Assembly (NCBI RefSeq): GCF_001513965.1
Contig: NZ_KQ948050.1
Coordinates: 1 to 62,142, forward strand
Source of the DNA: Streptomyces cellostaticus
GTDB taxonomy: Bacteria; Actinomycetota; Actinomycetes; Streptomycetales; Streptomycetaceae
Direction of reading: 5' to 3'
DNA length: 62,142 bases
Both the position numbers and the translations under genes were made by a program. Below, piece by piece: positions 50,585 to 59,096 of the stretch. Each line of letters opens with the position of its first letter. The stretch's first letter is position 1. The notes under the pieces are model-generated. The model saw only the letters and a program-made list of their open reading frames with translations. It was not told the origin of the DNA and did not search any database.

Positions 50585-51058
50585 ATGACTGCGCTCAATC
50601 GTGTCCCGTCGCTGATGGCCCGGGCCGGCACGGCCTCGGCTCTCACCCTCGCCGCCGTGGGCGGCTCTATCACGGTCCCGGGCCTCGCCACCGACGCCTC
50701 GGCCGCCACCATAGCGACCAAAGCACTCCAGATCGCGGCCTCCAAGAAGGGCTCCCCCTACCAGTACGGGGCCACCGGGCCCCGCCGGTTCGACTGCTCG
50801 GGACTGACGCTCTACTCGTTCAAGAAGGCCGGCAAGAAGCTGCCGCGCACAGCCGCCCAGCAGTACAACAAGACGCACCACATCTCGGCCCGGAGCCGCA
50901 AGGCCGGCGATCTGGTGTTCTTCCACTCGGGTTCGAGCGTCTACCACGTCGGCATCTACGCCGGGAAGGGCAAGATCTGGCACGCTCCGAGGACCGGGTC
51001 CGTGGTGCGGCTGGAGAAGATCTGGACCAACAGCGTCTGGTACGGCCGGGTCAGCTGA
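50585..51058 (+). CDS. Secreted NlpC/P60 peptidoglycan hydrolase
   Basis: 157-aa exported peptidase. Signal peptide at about residues 1-40 (SLMARAGTASALTLAAVGGSITVPGLATDASA). The NlpC/P60 domain fills the rest: Cys71 in RRFDCSGLT, His121 in VYHVGIY, and the third polar residue near GKGKIWHAP. It cuts peptide bonds in cell-wall stems. Expression is likely governed by the c-di-AMP riboswitch just upstream. Confidence 0.92.
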   Translation: MTALNRVPSLMARAGTASALTLAAVGGSITVPGLATDASAATIATKALQIAASKKGSPYQYGATGPRRFDCSGLTLYSFKKAGKKLPRTAAQQYNKTHHISARSRKAGDLVFFHSGSSVYHVGIYAGKGKIWHAPRTGSVVRLEKIWTNSVWYGRVS

Positions 51059-51065
51059 CCCTGGC

Positions 51066-51683
51066 TCAGCCGAGGAGCGGCTCCAGCAGCAGGGCCGCTC
51101 CCAGCGCCGTCAGCGCCGCCCCGGTGCCCGCCTGCAGCATGCGGGCGGCCCGGGGCCGGCGCAGCCAGTTGCCGAGCCGGTCCACCAGAAGGGCCACCGC
51201 CTGGAACCAGCCCAGCGCGAGCGCGCAGACGATCAGCGCGAGCAGCAGCGTCCTGGGCAGGGCGGAGCCGCCGGACGGCACGAACTGGGGCAGCAGGCTG
51301 AGGAAGGTCAGCGAGGCCTTCGGGTTGAGGACGTTGGTGACGAAGCCCTGCCGCAGCGGGTGCGCGGCCGAGGGCCCGGGCTCGGCGGGACCGGTGGCGG
51401 GCCGCCGTAGCGACCACAGGGTCCGCAGGCCGAGTTGCAGCACGTAGGCCCCGCCCAGCAACTGGAGTGCGCGGAAGAGCGCGGGTACGGCGACGAGAAC
51501 CGCCGCGACCCCGGCCACGGCGAGCGTGGTGTGCACCAGGAGACCGCCGGCGATACCGAGCCCGCAGACCGCACCCGCCCGGCGGGAGACCAGAGCGTTG
51601 CGGACGACCACGGCGAAGTCGGCGCCCGGCATGGCGACCAGACCGGCGGCGATCCCGGTGAAGGCGATGAGCTGTCCGTCCAT
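51066..51683 (-). CDS. LysE/RhtB-family exporter
   Basis: 205-aa membrane exporter for amino acids or similar molecules. Six hydrophobic segments and the GADFAVVVRNALVSRRAGAVCGLGIAGG start, then FVTNVLNPKASLTFLSLLPQFV as in the family. Divergent from a LysR regulator, which probably controls it in response to the exported compound. Confidence 0.88.
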   Translation of the reverse strand: MDGQLIAFTGIAAGLVAMPGADFAVVVRNALVSRRAGAVCGLGIAGGLLVHTTLAVAGVAAVLVAVPALFRALQLLGGAYVLQLGLRTLWSLRRPATGPAEPGPSAAHPLRQGFVTNVLNPKASLTFLSLLPQFVPSGGSALPRTLLLALIVCALALGWFQAVALLVDRLGNWLRRPRAARMLQAGTGAALTALGAALLLEPLLG

Positions 51684-51766
51684 GGGGCCAGAGTGCCCGG
51701 CCGGAGCCTTCAGCAGGTATTTCGAATCTCCTAGGCCAGCCTTAAGCAGTGCTTTAGGCTTGCTCT

Positions 51767-52690
51767 ATGTACGACCCGACCCGGCTTGCCGCGCTGGTCG
51801 CCGTCGCGGAGGCGGGCTCCATCACCCGGGCCGCCGACCGGCTCGGCTACACGCCGCCCGCCCTCTCCCAGCAGCTGACCAAGCTGGAGCGGGAGGCGGG
51901 CACGGCGTTGCTGGTGCGCCACCACCGCGGGGCCCGGCTGACCGAGGCGGGCGAGATGCTGGTGGCGCGGGCCCGGCGGGTGCTGGACGAACTGGAGCGG
52001 GCCCGGCACGAGCTGGCCCGGCTGACCGGCCTGTCGGGCGGGGCGCTGCGGCTCGGCACCTTCCCGACCGCGGGCGTGCATCTGCTGCCGCCGGCGCTGA
52101 GCGCGTTCCGCCGGGCGCACCCGGATGTCCTGCTGTCGGTCGCCGACTACGACCCTCCGTCCGGGGTGACGGCGGTGGCGGCCGGCGAGGTGGACCTGGC
52201 GCTGACCCACACCTACCACCCGGCCGAGCCCGTCCCCGTGCCCTCCTCGGTCGGTCTGGAGCCGGTCCTGGAGGAGGAGCTGGTGCTGGTGACGGCCCCG
52301 GGCCACGCCCTGAGCAGCGCCTCGTCCCGGCTGCCCCTGGACCACCTGGCCGGGCAGCCGCTGATCAGCATGGCGCCGCACCATCCGGCCCGGCGCGAGG
52401 TGGAGGCGCTGCTCGCCGAGGCGGGCGCAAGTCCGGCGCTGCTGGTGCCCACTCCCGGGTACGCGGTCGTGTGCGCGCTGGTGAGCGCCGGGCTCGGGGT
52501 GGCCGTCGTACCGGAGATGGTGGCGCGGACCGCGGTCACTCCGGTCGGGGTACGTCCGCTGGAGGGGGGACGGCTGCGCCGCACGATCTCGGTCGCCCAC
52601 CGGGCCGAGGAGGTCGCTCCGGCGGCGGAGGCGTTCCGTGCCCTGCTGCGGGGGGCGTTCGGCCGTGCGGGGCGCGCAGCGGCGCCGTGA
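51767..52690 (+). CDS. LysR-family regulator
   Basis: 307-aa LysR protein. Helix-turn-helix at residues 4-60 (AEAGSITRAADRLGYTPPALSQQLTKLE), effector domain from about 90. GLGVAVVPEM near residue 245 is typical. It sits opposite the LysE exporter with an 83-base gap containing a TTAAG-rich dyad (CCTTAAGCAGTGCTTTAGG), a likely T-N11-A type site. Confidence 0.9.
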   Translation: MYDPTRLAALVAVAEAGSITRAADRLGYTPPALSQQLTKLEREAGTALLVRHHRGARLTEAGEMLVARARRVLDELERARHELARLTGLSGGALRLGTFPTAGVHLLPPALSAFRRAHPDVLLSVADYDPPSGVTAVAAGEVDLALTHTYHPAEPVPVPSSVGLEPVLEEELVLVTAPGHALSSASSRLPLDHLAGQPLISMAPHHPARREVEALLAEAGASPALLVPTPGYAVVCALVSAGLGVAVVPEMVARTAVTPVGVRPLEGGRLRRTISVAHRAEEVAPAAEAFRALLRGAFGRAGRAAAP

Positions 52691-52781
52691 GCCCGCCTGC
52701 TGCCCGGAGCCACCCGATCCGGGGAGAGGGTCAACACCGCCCCCCAACCCCCACCCGAACGACTACGCACCGCCCGGGGGG

Positions 52782-53237
52782 CTACGGCTCCGGCTGTCCC
52801 GCCGTGACCGGCTCGGCCGGGATGGACCACGGGAGTTCGATGGAGACGGTCTTGCCGCCCTCGCGGGTGGGGCGGACGCGGAGTTTGCCGCCGCACTCGG
52901 CGGTGAGCCAGCGGATGATGACCATGCCGCGCCCGTTGTCCTGCTGGACGGCGGCGGGCAGTCTCTTCGGAAAGCGCGGATGACTGTCCGTCACACCGAT
53001 GCGCAGGTGTTCGTCGCGGTCCAGGGCGATGTCGACGGTGAAGGTGGGTGACTGGCCGAAGGTGTGCTGTACGGCGTTGGTGGCGAGTTCGGAGACGATC
53101 AGCCGCACGGTGTCGGCCACGTCGGTGTCCGACGGCAGGCCCCACTCCGCGAGGGTGCCCACCACGTAGGAACGGGCCGCGGAGACCGAGGCGGGATCGC
53201 TCGGCAGAGTGACGGATGCTTCCAGATGGTCTGCCAT
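52782..53237 (-). CDS. ATP-binding protein (anti-sigma/histidine kinase-like ATPase)
   Basis: 151-aa HATPase_c protein of the SpoIIAB/RsbW-like group. N box IVSELATNAVQHT at about 47-59, G1 box in RIGVTDS, and G2-like DNGRGMVIIRWL. Such single-domain ATPases serve as anti-sigma or regulatory kinases in Streptomyces. It lies divergently beside an XRE/DUF397 pair, the usual arrangement of the abaA-type regulatory module. Confidence 0.88.
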   Translation of the reverse strand: MADHLEASVTLPSDPASVSAARSYVVGTLAEWGLPSDTDVADTVRLIVSELATNAVQHTFGQSPTFTVDIALDRDEHLRIGVTDSHPRFPKRLPAAVQQDNGRGMVIIRWLTAECGGKLRVRPTREGGKTVSIELPWSIPAEPVTAGQPEP

Positions 53238-53364
53238 GGCGACGTCGTCCCTTTCCCACGGGACCGCAGTCCGACAAAGAGCGGATGGTTCGAGTACGGT
53301 CCCGGACTGGTGCGTTCGCCGCCAGACTGCCATCACCCGGCCGGTCAGGGGAGCGATCCACCGG

Positions 53365-53378
53365 GATATGCATATATC
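53365..53378. promoter_or_regulatory. AT-rich palindrome in the XRE/ATPase divergent region
   Basis: GATAT-GCAT-ATATC, a perfect palindrome in a strikingly AT-rich spot between the divergent ATP-binding and XRE genes. Probably promoter or operator for one or both. Confidence 0.5.
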
Positions 53379-53450
53379 TGTCGCTCAAAGCGGTGAACTC
53401 TGCGACGGGAGACCGTATTTGGGCGGCCCGTAAGGAGTAAGGAGTACCCC

Positions 53451-54311
53451 ATGCAGAACGGTCCCGCGGTGCGGCGCCGCAAACTGGGTGCCGAGCTGCG
53501 CACGTTGCGCACGGGTACGGGACTCACCAGCGGCGAGGCGGCCCGCCTGGTGGGCTGGCACCAGTCGAAGGTGAGCCGCATCGAGACCGGCGCGAGCGGC
53601 GTGAAACCGGCCGATGTGCGGTTACTCCTGGACGCCTACGGGGTGCGGGACGGGCAACTGCGCGAGTTGCTGCTGATGTTGGCGGGGTCCGAGGAGGCGG
53701 GCGGGCGCAACCGGTGGTGGCACGCCTACCGGGGGATCCTGCCGCCCACCTACCGCGATTTCATCAGCCTGGAGTCGCAGGCGAGCGGGATGCGCACCCT
53801 GGAGACCACGGTGGTCCCGGGCCTGCTCCAGACGCCGGAGTACGCCCGCGCGGTGACCCGGGCGGCCGTGGAGGGCGTGGACGAGGAGCGGCTGGACGCG
53901 CTGGTGGAGGTGCGGCTGGCCAGGCAGGACGTGCTGCGCTCGGATCCGCCGCTGGCGCTGAGCGCGGTGCTGGACGAGGCGGTGCTCAGGCGCGAGGTCG
54001 GCGGGCCGGAGGTGATGGCGCAGCAGCTGGAGCGGCTGGTCGAGGCCGCCTGCCTGCCCCAAGTACGGCTCCAGGTGCTGCCGTTCGCCGCGGGAGCACA
54101 TGTCGGCCTCACCGGACCTTTCGTTATCTTCTCATTTCCGAGCACTTCCGATCTGGACGTGGTTGTTCTCGACCAGTTGACGAGTAGCCTCTATCTGGAA
54201 CGGAAAGAAGACCTCATGGCCTACTCGGAGGCCTTCAACACCCTTCAGATCCACGCCCTTTCACCCGAGGACTCGTTGGATTACATCGCCGGGATAGGTG
54301 ACGGCGCGTAA
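53451..54311 (+). CDS. XRE-family regulator with DUF5753
   Basis: 286-aa regulator. N-terminal helix-turn-helix at residues 12-62 (LRTLRTGTGLTSGEAARLVGWHQSKVSRIETG); DUF5753 from about 88 (RDFISLESQASGMRTLETTVVPGLLQTPEYARAV). Codon 58 (Leu) is TTA at 53622-53624, so translation may depend on the bldA tRNA. Followed after 9 bases by a DUF397 gene and opposite an ATP-binding gene: an abaA/whiJ-like developmental regulatory module. Confidence 0.92.
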   Translation: MQNGPAVRRRKLGAELRTLRTGTGLTSGEAARLVGWHQSKVSRIETGASGVKPADVRLLLDAYGVRDGQLRELLLMLAGSEEAGGRNRWWHAYRGILPPTYRDFISLESQASGMRTLETTVVPGLLQTPEYARAVTRAAVEGVDEERLDALVEVRLARQDVLRSDPPLALSAVLDEAVLRREVGGPEVMAQQLERLVEAACLPQVRLQVLPFAAGAHVGLTGPFVIFSFPSTSDLDVVVLDQLTSSLYLERKEDLMAYSEAFNTLQIHALSPEDSLDYIAGIGDGA

Positions 54312-54320
54312 GGAGGCACC

Positions 54321-54545
54321 ATGACCGCACTGCCTCGGAACGTCCCTGCCAGTACCGATCTGCACGACGTGCGGTGGCTGCGCAGCAGCTACAGCACCGG
54401 AGCCAACAACTGCGTGGAGGCGGCCCGGCCGCGCTCCGGCCCGTGGGCCGGAGCGCTCGCCGTGCGCGACTCCAAGGATCCGGCCGGACCCGCGCTGCTC
54501 TTCTCCCCCGGGAGCTGGGCGGGGTTCGTGACCGCGCTCCGGTGA
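54321..54545 (+). CDS. DUF397 protein
   Basis: 74-aa protein of the DUF397 family: WLRSSYSTGANNCVEAA, then VRDSKDPAGPALLFSPGSWAGFV. Always linked to XRE/DUF5753 regulators; thought to act with them, in a toxin-antitoxin-like or anti-regulator relation. AAGGAGG before the ATG. Confidence 0.92.
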   Translation: MTALPRNVPASTDLHDVRWLRSSYSTGANNCVEAARPRSGPWAGALAVRDSKDPAGPALLFSPGSWAGFVTALR

Positions 54546-54581
54546 TCCTCTTCCCACCCCACGACCGCCGCCTACTGATCA

Positions 54582-54602
54582 GATCCGATCACTGATCGGA
54601 TC
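54582..54602. terminator. Inverted repeat between convergent DUF397 and bioF
   Basis: GATCCGATC-ACT-GATCGGATC, 9 perfect pairs. It may terminate one or both genes, although it is not GC-rich. Confidence 0.5.
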
Positions 54603-54636
54603 GCCTTCGTGCGATGCACGGCCGTGTCACGCCGAC

Positions 54637-55764
54637 TCATGGTCGCGTCTCGCCGATCACCCGTACAGCGCGTTCGATCTCGGCCCCGGACAGGTCTGCT
54701 CGGGCGGTCAGCCTCAGCCGTGAGATGCCGTCGGGCACGGAAGGAGGACGGAAGCAGCCCACGGCCAGGCCTGCCGTACGGCAGTCCGCCGCCCAGCGCA
54801 CGGCCTGCTCCGGGGACGGAGCCCGCACGGAGACCACCGCGGCGTCCGGACGCACCGCCTCCAGACCCGCGGCGGTCAGGCGTGCGTGCAGCTCGGCGGC
54901 GACCGCGCGGGCCCGTGCCGCCCGCGCCGGCTCGCGGCGCAGCAGCCGCAGCGCCGCCAGCGCCGCGCCCACGGCCGCGGGCGCAAGGCCCGTGTCGAAG
55001 ATGAACGTCCGGGCCGCGTTGACCAGATGGCCGATCACCCGCGCCGGACCGAGCACCACCCCGCCCTGGCTGCCCAGCGACTTGGAGAGCGTGGCCGTGA
55101 CGACCACGTCGTCGGCGCCTGCGAGACCGGCCGCCTGCGGGGCGCCCCGGCCGCCGTCGCCCAGCACGCCGAGCCCGTGGGCGTCGTCCACGACCAGCCC
55201 CGCCCCGTGCTCCCGGCACGCCTCGGCCAGTGCGGCCAGCGGTGCCGCGTCGCCGTCGACGGAGAAGACCGTGTCGGAGACGACGATCGCCGCTCCCGCG
55301 TGCGTGCCGAGCGCCTTGCCCACCGCCTCCGGATCGGCGTGTGCGACCACCTGCTTGGTGCCCCGGGCGAGCCGGCAGCCGTCGATGAGCGAGGCGTGGT
55401 TGCCCGCGTCGGAGACGATCAGGGAGCCGTGCGGGCCGAGCGCGGTGACCGCCGCCAGGTTCGCGGCATACCCGGAGGAAAACACCAGGGCCGCCTCGAA
55501 GCCGCAGAAGTCCGCCAGTTCCCGCTCCAGCTCGGTGTGCAGCTCGGTGGTGCCGGTGACCAGCCGGGAGCCGGTGGCACCACCGCCCCAGACACGCGCG
55601 GCACCGGCCGCCCCCTCGGTGATCTCGGGGTGGTGGGCCAGGCCCAGGTAGTCGTTGCTCGCCAGGTCCAGCAGCGGCGAGTCGGCGGGGCGCGGGCGCA
55701 GGGTCCGTACGAGTCCGGCGCGGCTGCGCGCCTCGGCCTGCTCGTCGATCCAGCCGAACGCCAT
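54637..55764 (-). CDS. bioF: 8-amino-7-oxononanoate synthase
   Basis: 375-aa PLP enzyme. SNDYLGLAHHP at the N terminus, HASLIDGCRLA, DDAHGLGVLG (cofactor Asp) and PLP Lys228 in TLSKSLGSQGG. Condenses pimeloyl-thioester with alanine in biotin synthesis. It is divergent from bioBAD with a 147-base shared control region. Confidence 0.93.
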   Translation of the reverse strand: MAFGWIDEQAEARSRAGLVRTLRPRPADSPLLDLASNDYLGLAHHPEITEGAAGAARVWGGGATGSRLVTGTTELHTELERELADFCGFEAALVFSSGYAANLAAVTALGPHGSLIVSDAGNHASLIDGCRLARGTKQVVAHADPEAVGKALGTHAGAAIVVSDTVFSVDGDAAPLAALAEACREHGAGLVVDDAHGLGVLGDGGRGAPQAAGLAGADDVVVTATLSKSLGSQGGVVLGPARVIGHLVNAARTFIFDTGLAPAAVGAALAALRLLRREPARAARARAVAAELHARLTAAGLEAVRPDAAVVSVRAPSPEQAVRWAADCRTAGLAVGCFRPPSVPDGISRLRLTARADLSGAEIERAVRVIGETRP

Positions 55765-55825
55765 GGGTCCTCCGGGGCTTTTGTAGGTAGCGGACAGACC
55801 CTAGCGGCACGGCCGACCGCCCAGG

Positions 55826-55843
55826 GTGTGGCAATACCCACAC
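55826..55843. promoter_or_regulatory. Inverted repeat in the bioF-bioB control region
   Basis: GTGTGG-N6-CCACAC, 6-bp arms, about 70 bases upstream of bioB and 62 of bioF. Candidate operator for a biotin regulator; the regulator is not in the window. Confidence 0.5.
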
Positions 55844-55911
55844 GGTGATCCGCCTTCCTTGTGCAAACTCTCCTTGGCCCGGAGCGGTCCCGTAGGACAG
55901 GATCGGGCCTC

Positions 55912-57096
55912 ATGGACCTGCTGAACACGCTGGTGGACAAGGGGCTGCGGCGCGAGCTGCCGACCCGTGAGGAAGCACTCGCCGTGCTCGCCACCTCCGA
56001 CGACGACCTGCTCGATGTGGTGGCCGCGGCCGGCAAGGTGCGCCGGCACTGGTTCGGCCGGCGCGTGAAACTCAACTACCTGGTCAACCTCAAGTCCGGC
56101 CTGTGCCCGGAGGACTGCTCCTACTGCTCCCAGCGGCTCGGCTCCAAGGCCGAGATCCTGAAGTACACCTGGCTCAAGCCCGACCAGGCCTCCCAGGCGG
56201 CGGCAGCGGGCCTGGCCGGAGGGGCCAAGCGGGTCTGTCTGGTGGCCAGCGGGCGCGGCCCGACGGACCGGGACGTGGACCGGGTCTCCGAGACCATCAA
56301 GACGATCAAGGACCAGAACGAGGGCGTCGAGGTGTGCGCCTGCCTCGGTCTGCTCTCCGACGGCCAGGCCGAGCGGCTGCGCGAGGCGGGCGCGGACGCC
56401 TACAACCACAACCTGAACACCTCCGAGGCCACCTACGGGGACATCACCACCACCCACACGTACGCCGACCGGGTGGACACGGTGCAGAAGGCGCACGCGG
56501 CCGGCCTGTCCGCCTGCTCGGGTCTGATCGCGGGCATGGGCGAGAGCGACGAGGACCTGGTGGACGTCGTCTTCTCGCTGCGCGACCTCGACCCGGACTC
56601 CGTTCCGGTGAACTTCCTGATCCCGATGGAGGGCACCCCGCTCTCCACGGAGTGGAACCTCACCCCGCAGCGGTGCCTGCGCATCCTCGCGATGGTCCGC
56701 TTCGTCTGCCCGGACGCCGAGGTGCGCATCGCGGGCGGCCGCGAGGTCCATCTGCGCACGATGCAGCCCCTCGCCCTGCACCTGGCCAACTCGATCTTCC
56801 TCGGCGACTACCTGACCAGCGAGGGCCAGGCGGGCAAGACCGACCTGGAGATGATCGCGGACGCCGGGTTCGAGGTGGAGGGCTCCGACCAGGTGACGCT
56901 GCCGCAGCACCGGGCGGCGGCTGTCGAGGGCGGATGCGGGTCGCACGAGAGCGCCGGATGCGGATCCGTCTGCGGCTCGCACGAGGGTGCGGACGTGTGC
57001 GGCACGGCCGCGGTGCCCGCCGTGAGCGAGCCGCGCACCGACCTCGTCGCCGTCCGCCGCCGGGGCGCCGGAACGGACCTCGCGCCCAATGCCTGA
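55912..57096 (+). CDS. bioB: Biotin synthase with Cys-rich C-terminal tail
   Basis: 394-aa radical SAM enzyme. The cluster motif is Cys65, Cys69 and Cys72 (CPEDCSYC); YNHNLNTSE and GREVHLR follow in the barrel. It inserts sulfur into dethiobiotin. About 60 residues beyond the usual core carry four extra cysteines (342, 350, 354, 363) in a tail with a repeated CGSHE element. The tail is unusual compared with E. coli BioB (346 aa) and might hold or donate an Fe-S cluster. It overlaps bioA by 8 bases. Confidence 0.95.
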   Translation: MDLLNTLVDKGLRRELPTREEALAVLATSDDDLLDVVAAAGKVRRHWFGRRVKLNYLVNLKSGLCPEDCSYCSQRLGSKAEILKYTWLKPDQASQAAAAGLAGGAKRVCLVASGRGPTDRDVDRVSETIKTIKDQNEGVEVCACLGLLSDGQAERLREAGADAYNHNLNTSEATYGDITTTHTYADRVDTVQKAHAAGLSACSGLIAGMGESDEDLVDVVFSLRDLDPDSVPVNFLIPMEGTPLSTEWNLTPQRCLRILAMVRFVCPDAEVRIAGGREVHLRTMQPLALHLANSIFLGDYLTSEGQAGKTDLEMIADAGFEVEGSDQVTLPQHRAAAVEGGCGSHESAGCGSVCGSHEGADVCGTAAVPAVSEPRTDLVAVRRRGAGTDLAPNA

Positions 57097-58378
57097 CCTG
57101 CCCGGCCCGAGCGTGCCCGAGCTGCTGGAGCTGGACCGTCGGCATGTGTGGCATCCGTACGGCCCGATGCCCGGGCGGGTCGAACCGCTCGTCGTGGAGT
57201 CGGCGAGCGGGGTCCGGCTGCGGCTGGCCGACGGCTCGGGCGAACTCGTCGACGGCATGTCGTCGTGGTGGTCGGCGATCCACGGCTACAACCACCCGGT
57301 CCTGAACGAGGCGGCGCACGCGCAGTTGGGGCGGATGAGCCATGTGATGTTCGGCGGGCTCACACACGAGCCCGCCGTGCGGCTCGCGAAGCTCCTTGTC
57401 GACATGTCGCCGGACGGTCTGGAGCATGTGTTCCTGGCCGACTCCGGGTCGGTGTCGGTCGAGGTCGCGGTGAAGATGTGCCTGCAGTACTGGCGCTCGC
57501 TCGGCCGCCCCGGCAAGCAGCGGCTGCTGACGTGGCGGGGCGGCTATCACGGCGACACCTGGCAGCCGATGTCGGTGTGCGATCCCGAGGGCGGGATGCA
57601 CGAGTTGTGGACCGGCGTGCTCCAGCGCCAGGTGTTCGTGGGCCCGCCTCCGGCCGAGTACGAGGAGTCGTACGCGCAGGAGCTGCGCTCGGCGATCGAG
57701 CGGCACGCCGACGAGCTGGCCGCGGTGATCGTGGAGCCGGTGGTGCAGGGCGCGGGCGGGATGCGGTTCCACTCCCCCGCGTATCTGCGGGTGCTGCGCG
57801 AGGCCTGCGACGCGCACGACGTGCTGCTGGTGTTCGACGAGATCGCCACCGGCTTCGGGCGCACCGGCGCGCTGTTCGCGGCCGAGCACGCGGCCGTGAC
57901 ACCGGACGTGATGTGCCTGGGCAAGGCACTGACCGGCGGCTATCTGACGATGGCGGCCACGCTGTGCACCGCGCGGGTGGCGGACGGCATCTCACGGGGC
58001 GAGGTGCCGGTGCTCGCCCATGGGCCGACGTTCATGGGCAATCCGCTGGCGGCCGCCGTCGCCTGCGCCTCCATCGAGCTGCTGCTCGGGCAGGACTGGC
58101 TCGCGGAGGTCAGGCGGATCGAGGCGGGCCTGCGCGAGGGGCTCGCTCCGGCCGCGGACCTGCCCGGTGTCAAGGACGTCCGCGTCCTCGGCGCCATCGG
58201 GGTCGTCCAGCTCGACCACGAGGTGGACATGGCCGCGGCCACCCGGGCCGCCGTGCGGGAGGGCGTGTGGCTGCGCCCGTTCCGCGACCTGGTCTACACG
58301 ATGCCGCCGTACGTCACCGACGACGCGGACGTGGCACGGATCGCGCGCGCGGTGTGCGCCGCGGCGCGGGAGGGTTGA
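57089..58378 (+). CDS. bioA: Adenosylmethionine-8-amino-7-oxononanoate aminotransferase
   Basis: 429-aa class III PLP aminotransferase. WHPYGP near the N terminus, MSSWWSAIHGYNHP (BioA signature with Trp pair), VFDEIATGFGRTG and PLP Lys279 in CLGKALTGGY. Uses SAM as amino donor to make diaminopelargonate. bioD starts 1 base after its stop. Confidence 0.95.
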   Translation: MPDLPGPSVPELLELDRRHVWHPYGPMPGRVEPLVVESASGVRLRLADGSGELVDGMSSWWSAIHGYNHPVLNEAAHAQLGRMSHVMFGGLTHEPAVRLAKLLVDMSPDGLEHVFLADSGSVSVEVAVKMCLQYWRSLGRPGKQRLLTWRGGYHGDTWQPMSVCDPEGGMHELWTGVLQRQVFVGPPPAEYEESYAQELRSAIERHADELAAVIVEPVVQGAGGMRFHSPAYLRVLREACDAHDVLLVFDEIATGFGRTGALFAAEHAAVTPDVMCLGKALTGGYLTMAATLCTARVADGISRGEVPVLAHGPTFMGNPLAAAVACASIELLLGQDWLAEVRRIEAGLREGLAPAADLPGVKDVRVLGAIGVVQLDHEVDMAAATRAAVREGVWLRPFRDLVYTMPPYVTDDADVARIARAVCAAAREG

Positions 58379-58379
58379 G

Positions 58380-59096
58380 ATGCCGGTACTGGTGATCACG
58401 GGGACGGGCACGGAGGTCGGCAAGACGGTCACCACCGCCGCCGTTGCCGCCGCGGCGCTCGCGGCCGGGCGTTCGGTGGCCGTGCTGAAGGCCGCGCAGA
58501 CGGGGGTACGAGCGGACGAGCGCGGGGACGCGGACGAGGTCGCGCGCCTCGCGGGTCCGGTCACGGCCGCCGAACTGGCCCGCTACCCCGATCCGTTGGC
58601 GCCCGGTACGGCGGCCCGGCGGGCGGGCATGGCTCCGGTGCATCCGCACGAGGTGGCCGAGGCCGCGGCCAAGCTGGCGACGGAGCACGATCTGGTGCTG
58701 GTCGAGGGGGCGGGCGGGCTGCTCGTACGGTTCGACGCGGCGGGCGGGACACTGGCGGACGCGGCGCGGCTGCTGAACGCGCCGGTGCTGGTCGTCGCCT
58801 CGGCCGGGCTGGGCACGCTCAACACCACGGAGCTGACGGCTCGTGAACTGGGCGCGCGCGGGCTGGAGTTGGCCGGTGTGGTGATCGGCAGCTGGCCAGG
58901 TGCCCCGGACCTCGCGTCCCGTTGCAACGTCGCCGACCTGCAGGAGGTCGCCGGCGCCCCGTTGCTCGGCGCGCTGCCCGCCGGGGCGGGTGCGCTCCCG
59001 CCCACCGACTTCCGCGCGGCGGCACCGGCGTGGCTGGCGCCCCGCCTGGAGGGCACGTGGGACGCGGAGGCGTTCCGGATCCGGGAAGCGCCCTAG
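58380..59096 (+). CDS. bioD: Dethiobiotin synthetase
   Basis: 238-aa ATPase. P-loop GTGTEVGKT at residues 8-16, KAAQTG, and VEGAGGLLV. Closes the ureido ring with CO2 and ATP. Last gene of bioBAD; its last 4 bases overlap the end of the convergent LuxR-type gene. Confidence 0.95.
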   Translation: MPVLVITGTGTEVGKTVTTAAVAAAALAAGRSVAVLKAAQTGVRADERGDADEVARLAGPVTAAELARYPDPLAPGTAARRAGMAPVHPHEVAEAAAKLATEHDLVLVEGAGGLLVRFDAAGGTLADAARLLNAPVLVVASAGLGTLNTTELTARELGARGLELAGVVIGSWPGAPDLASRCNVADLQEVAGAPLLGALPAGAGALPPTDFRAAAPAWLAPRLEGTWDAEAFRIREAP

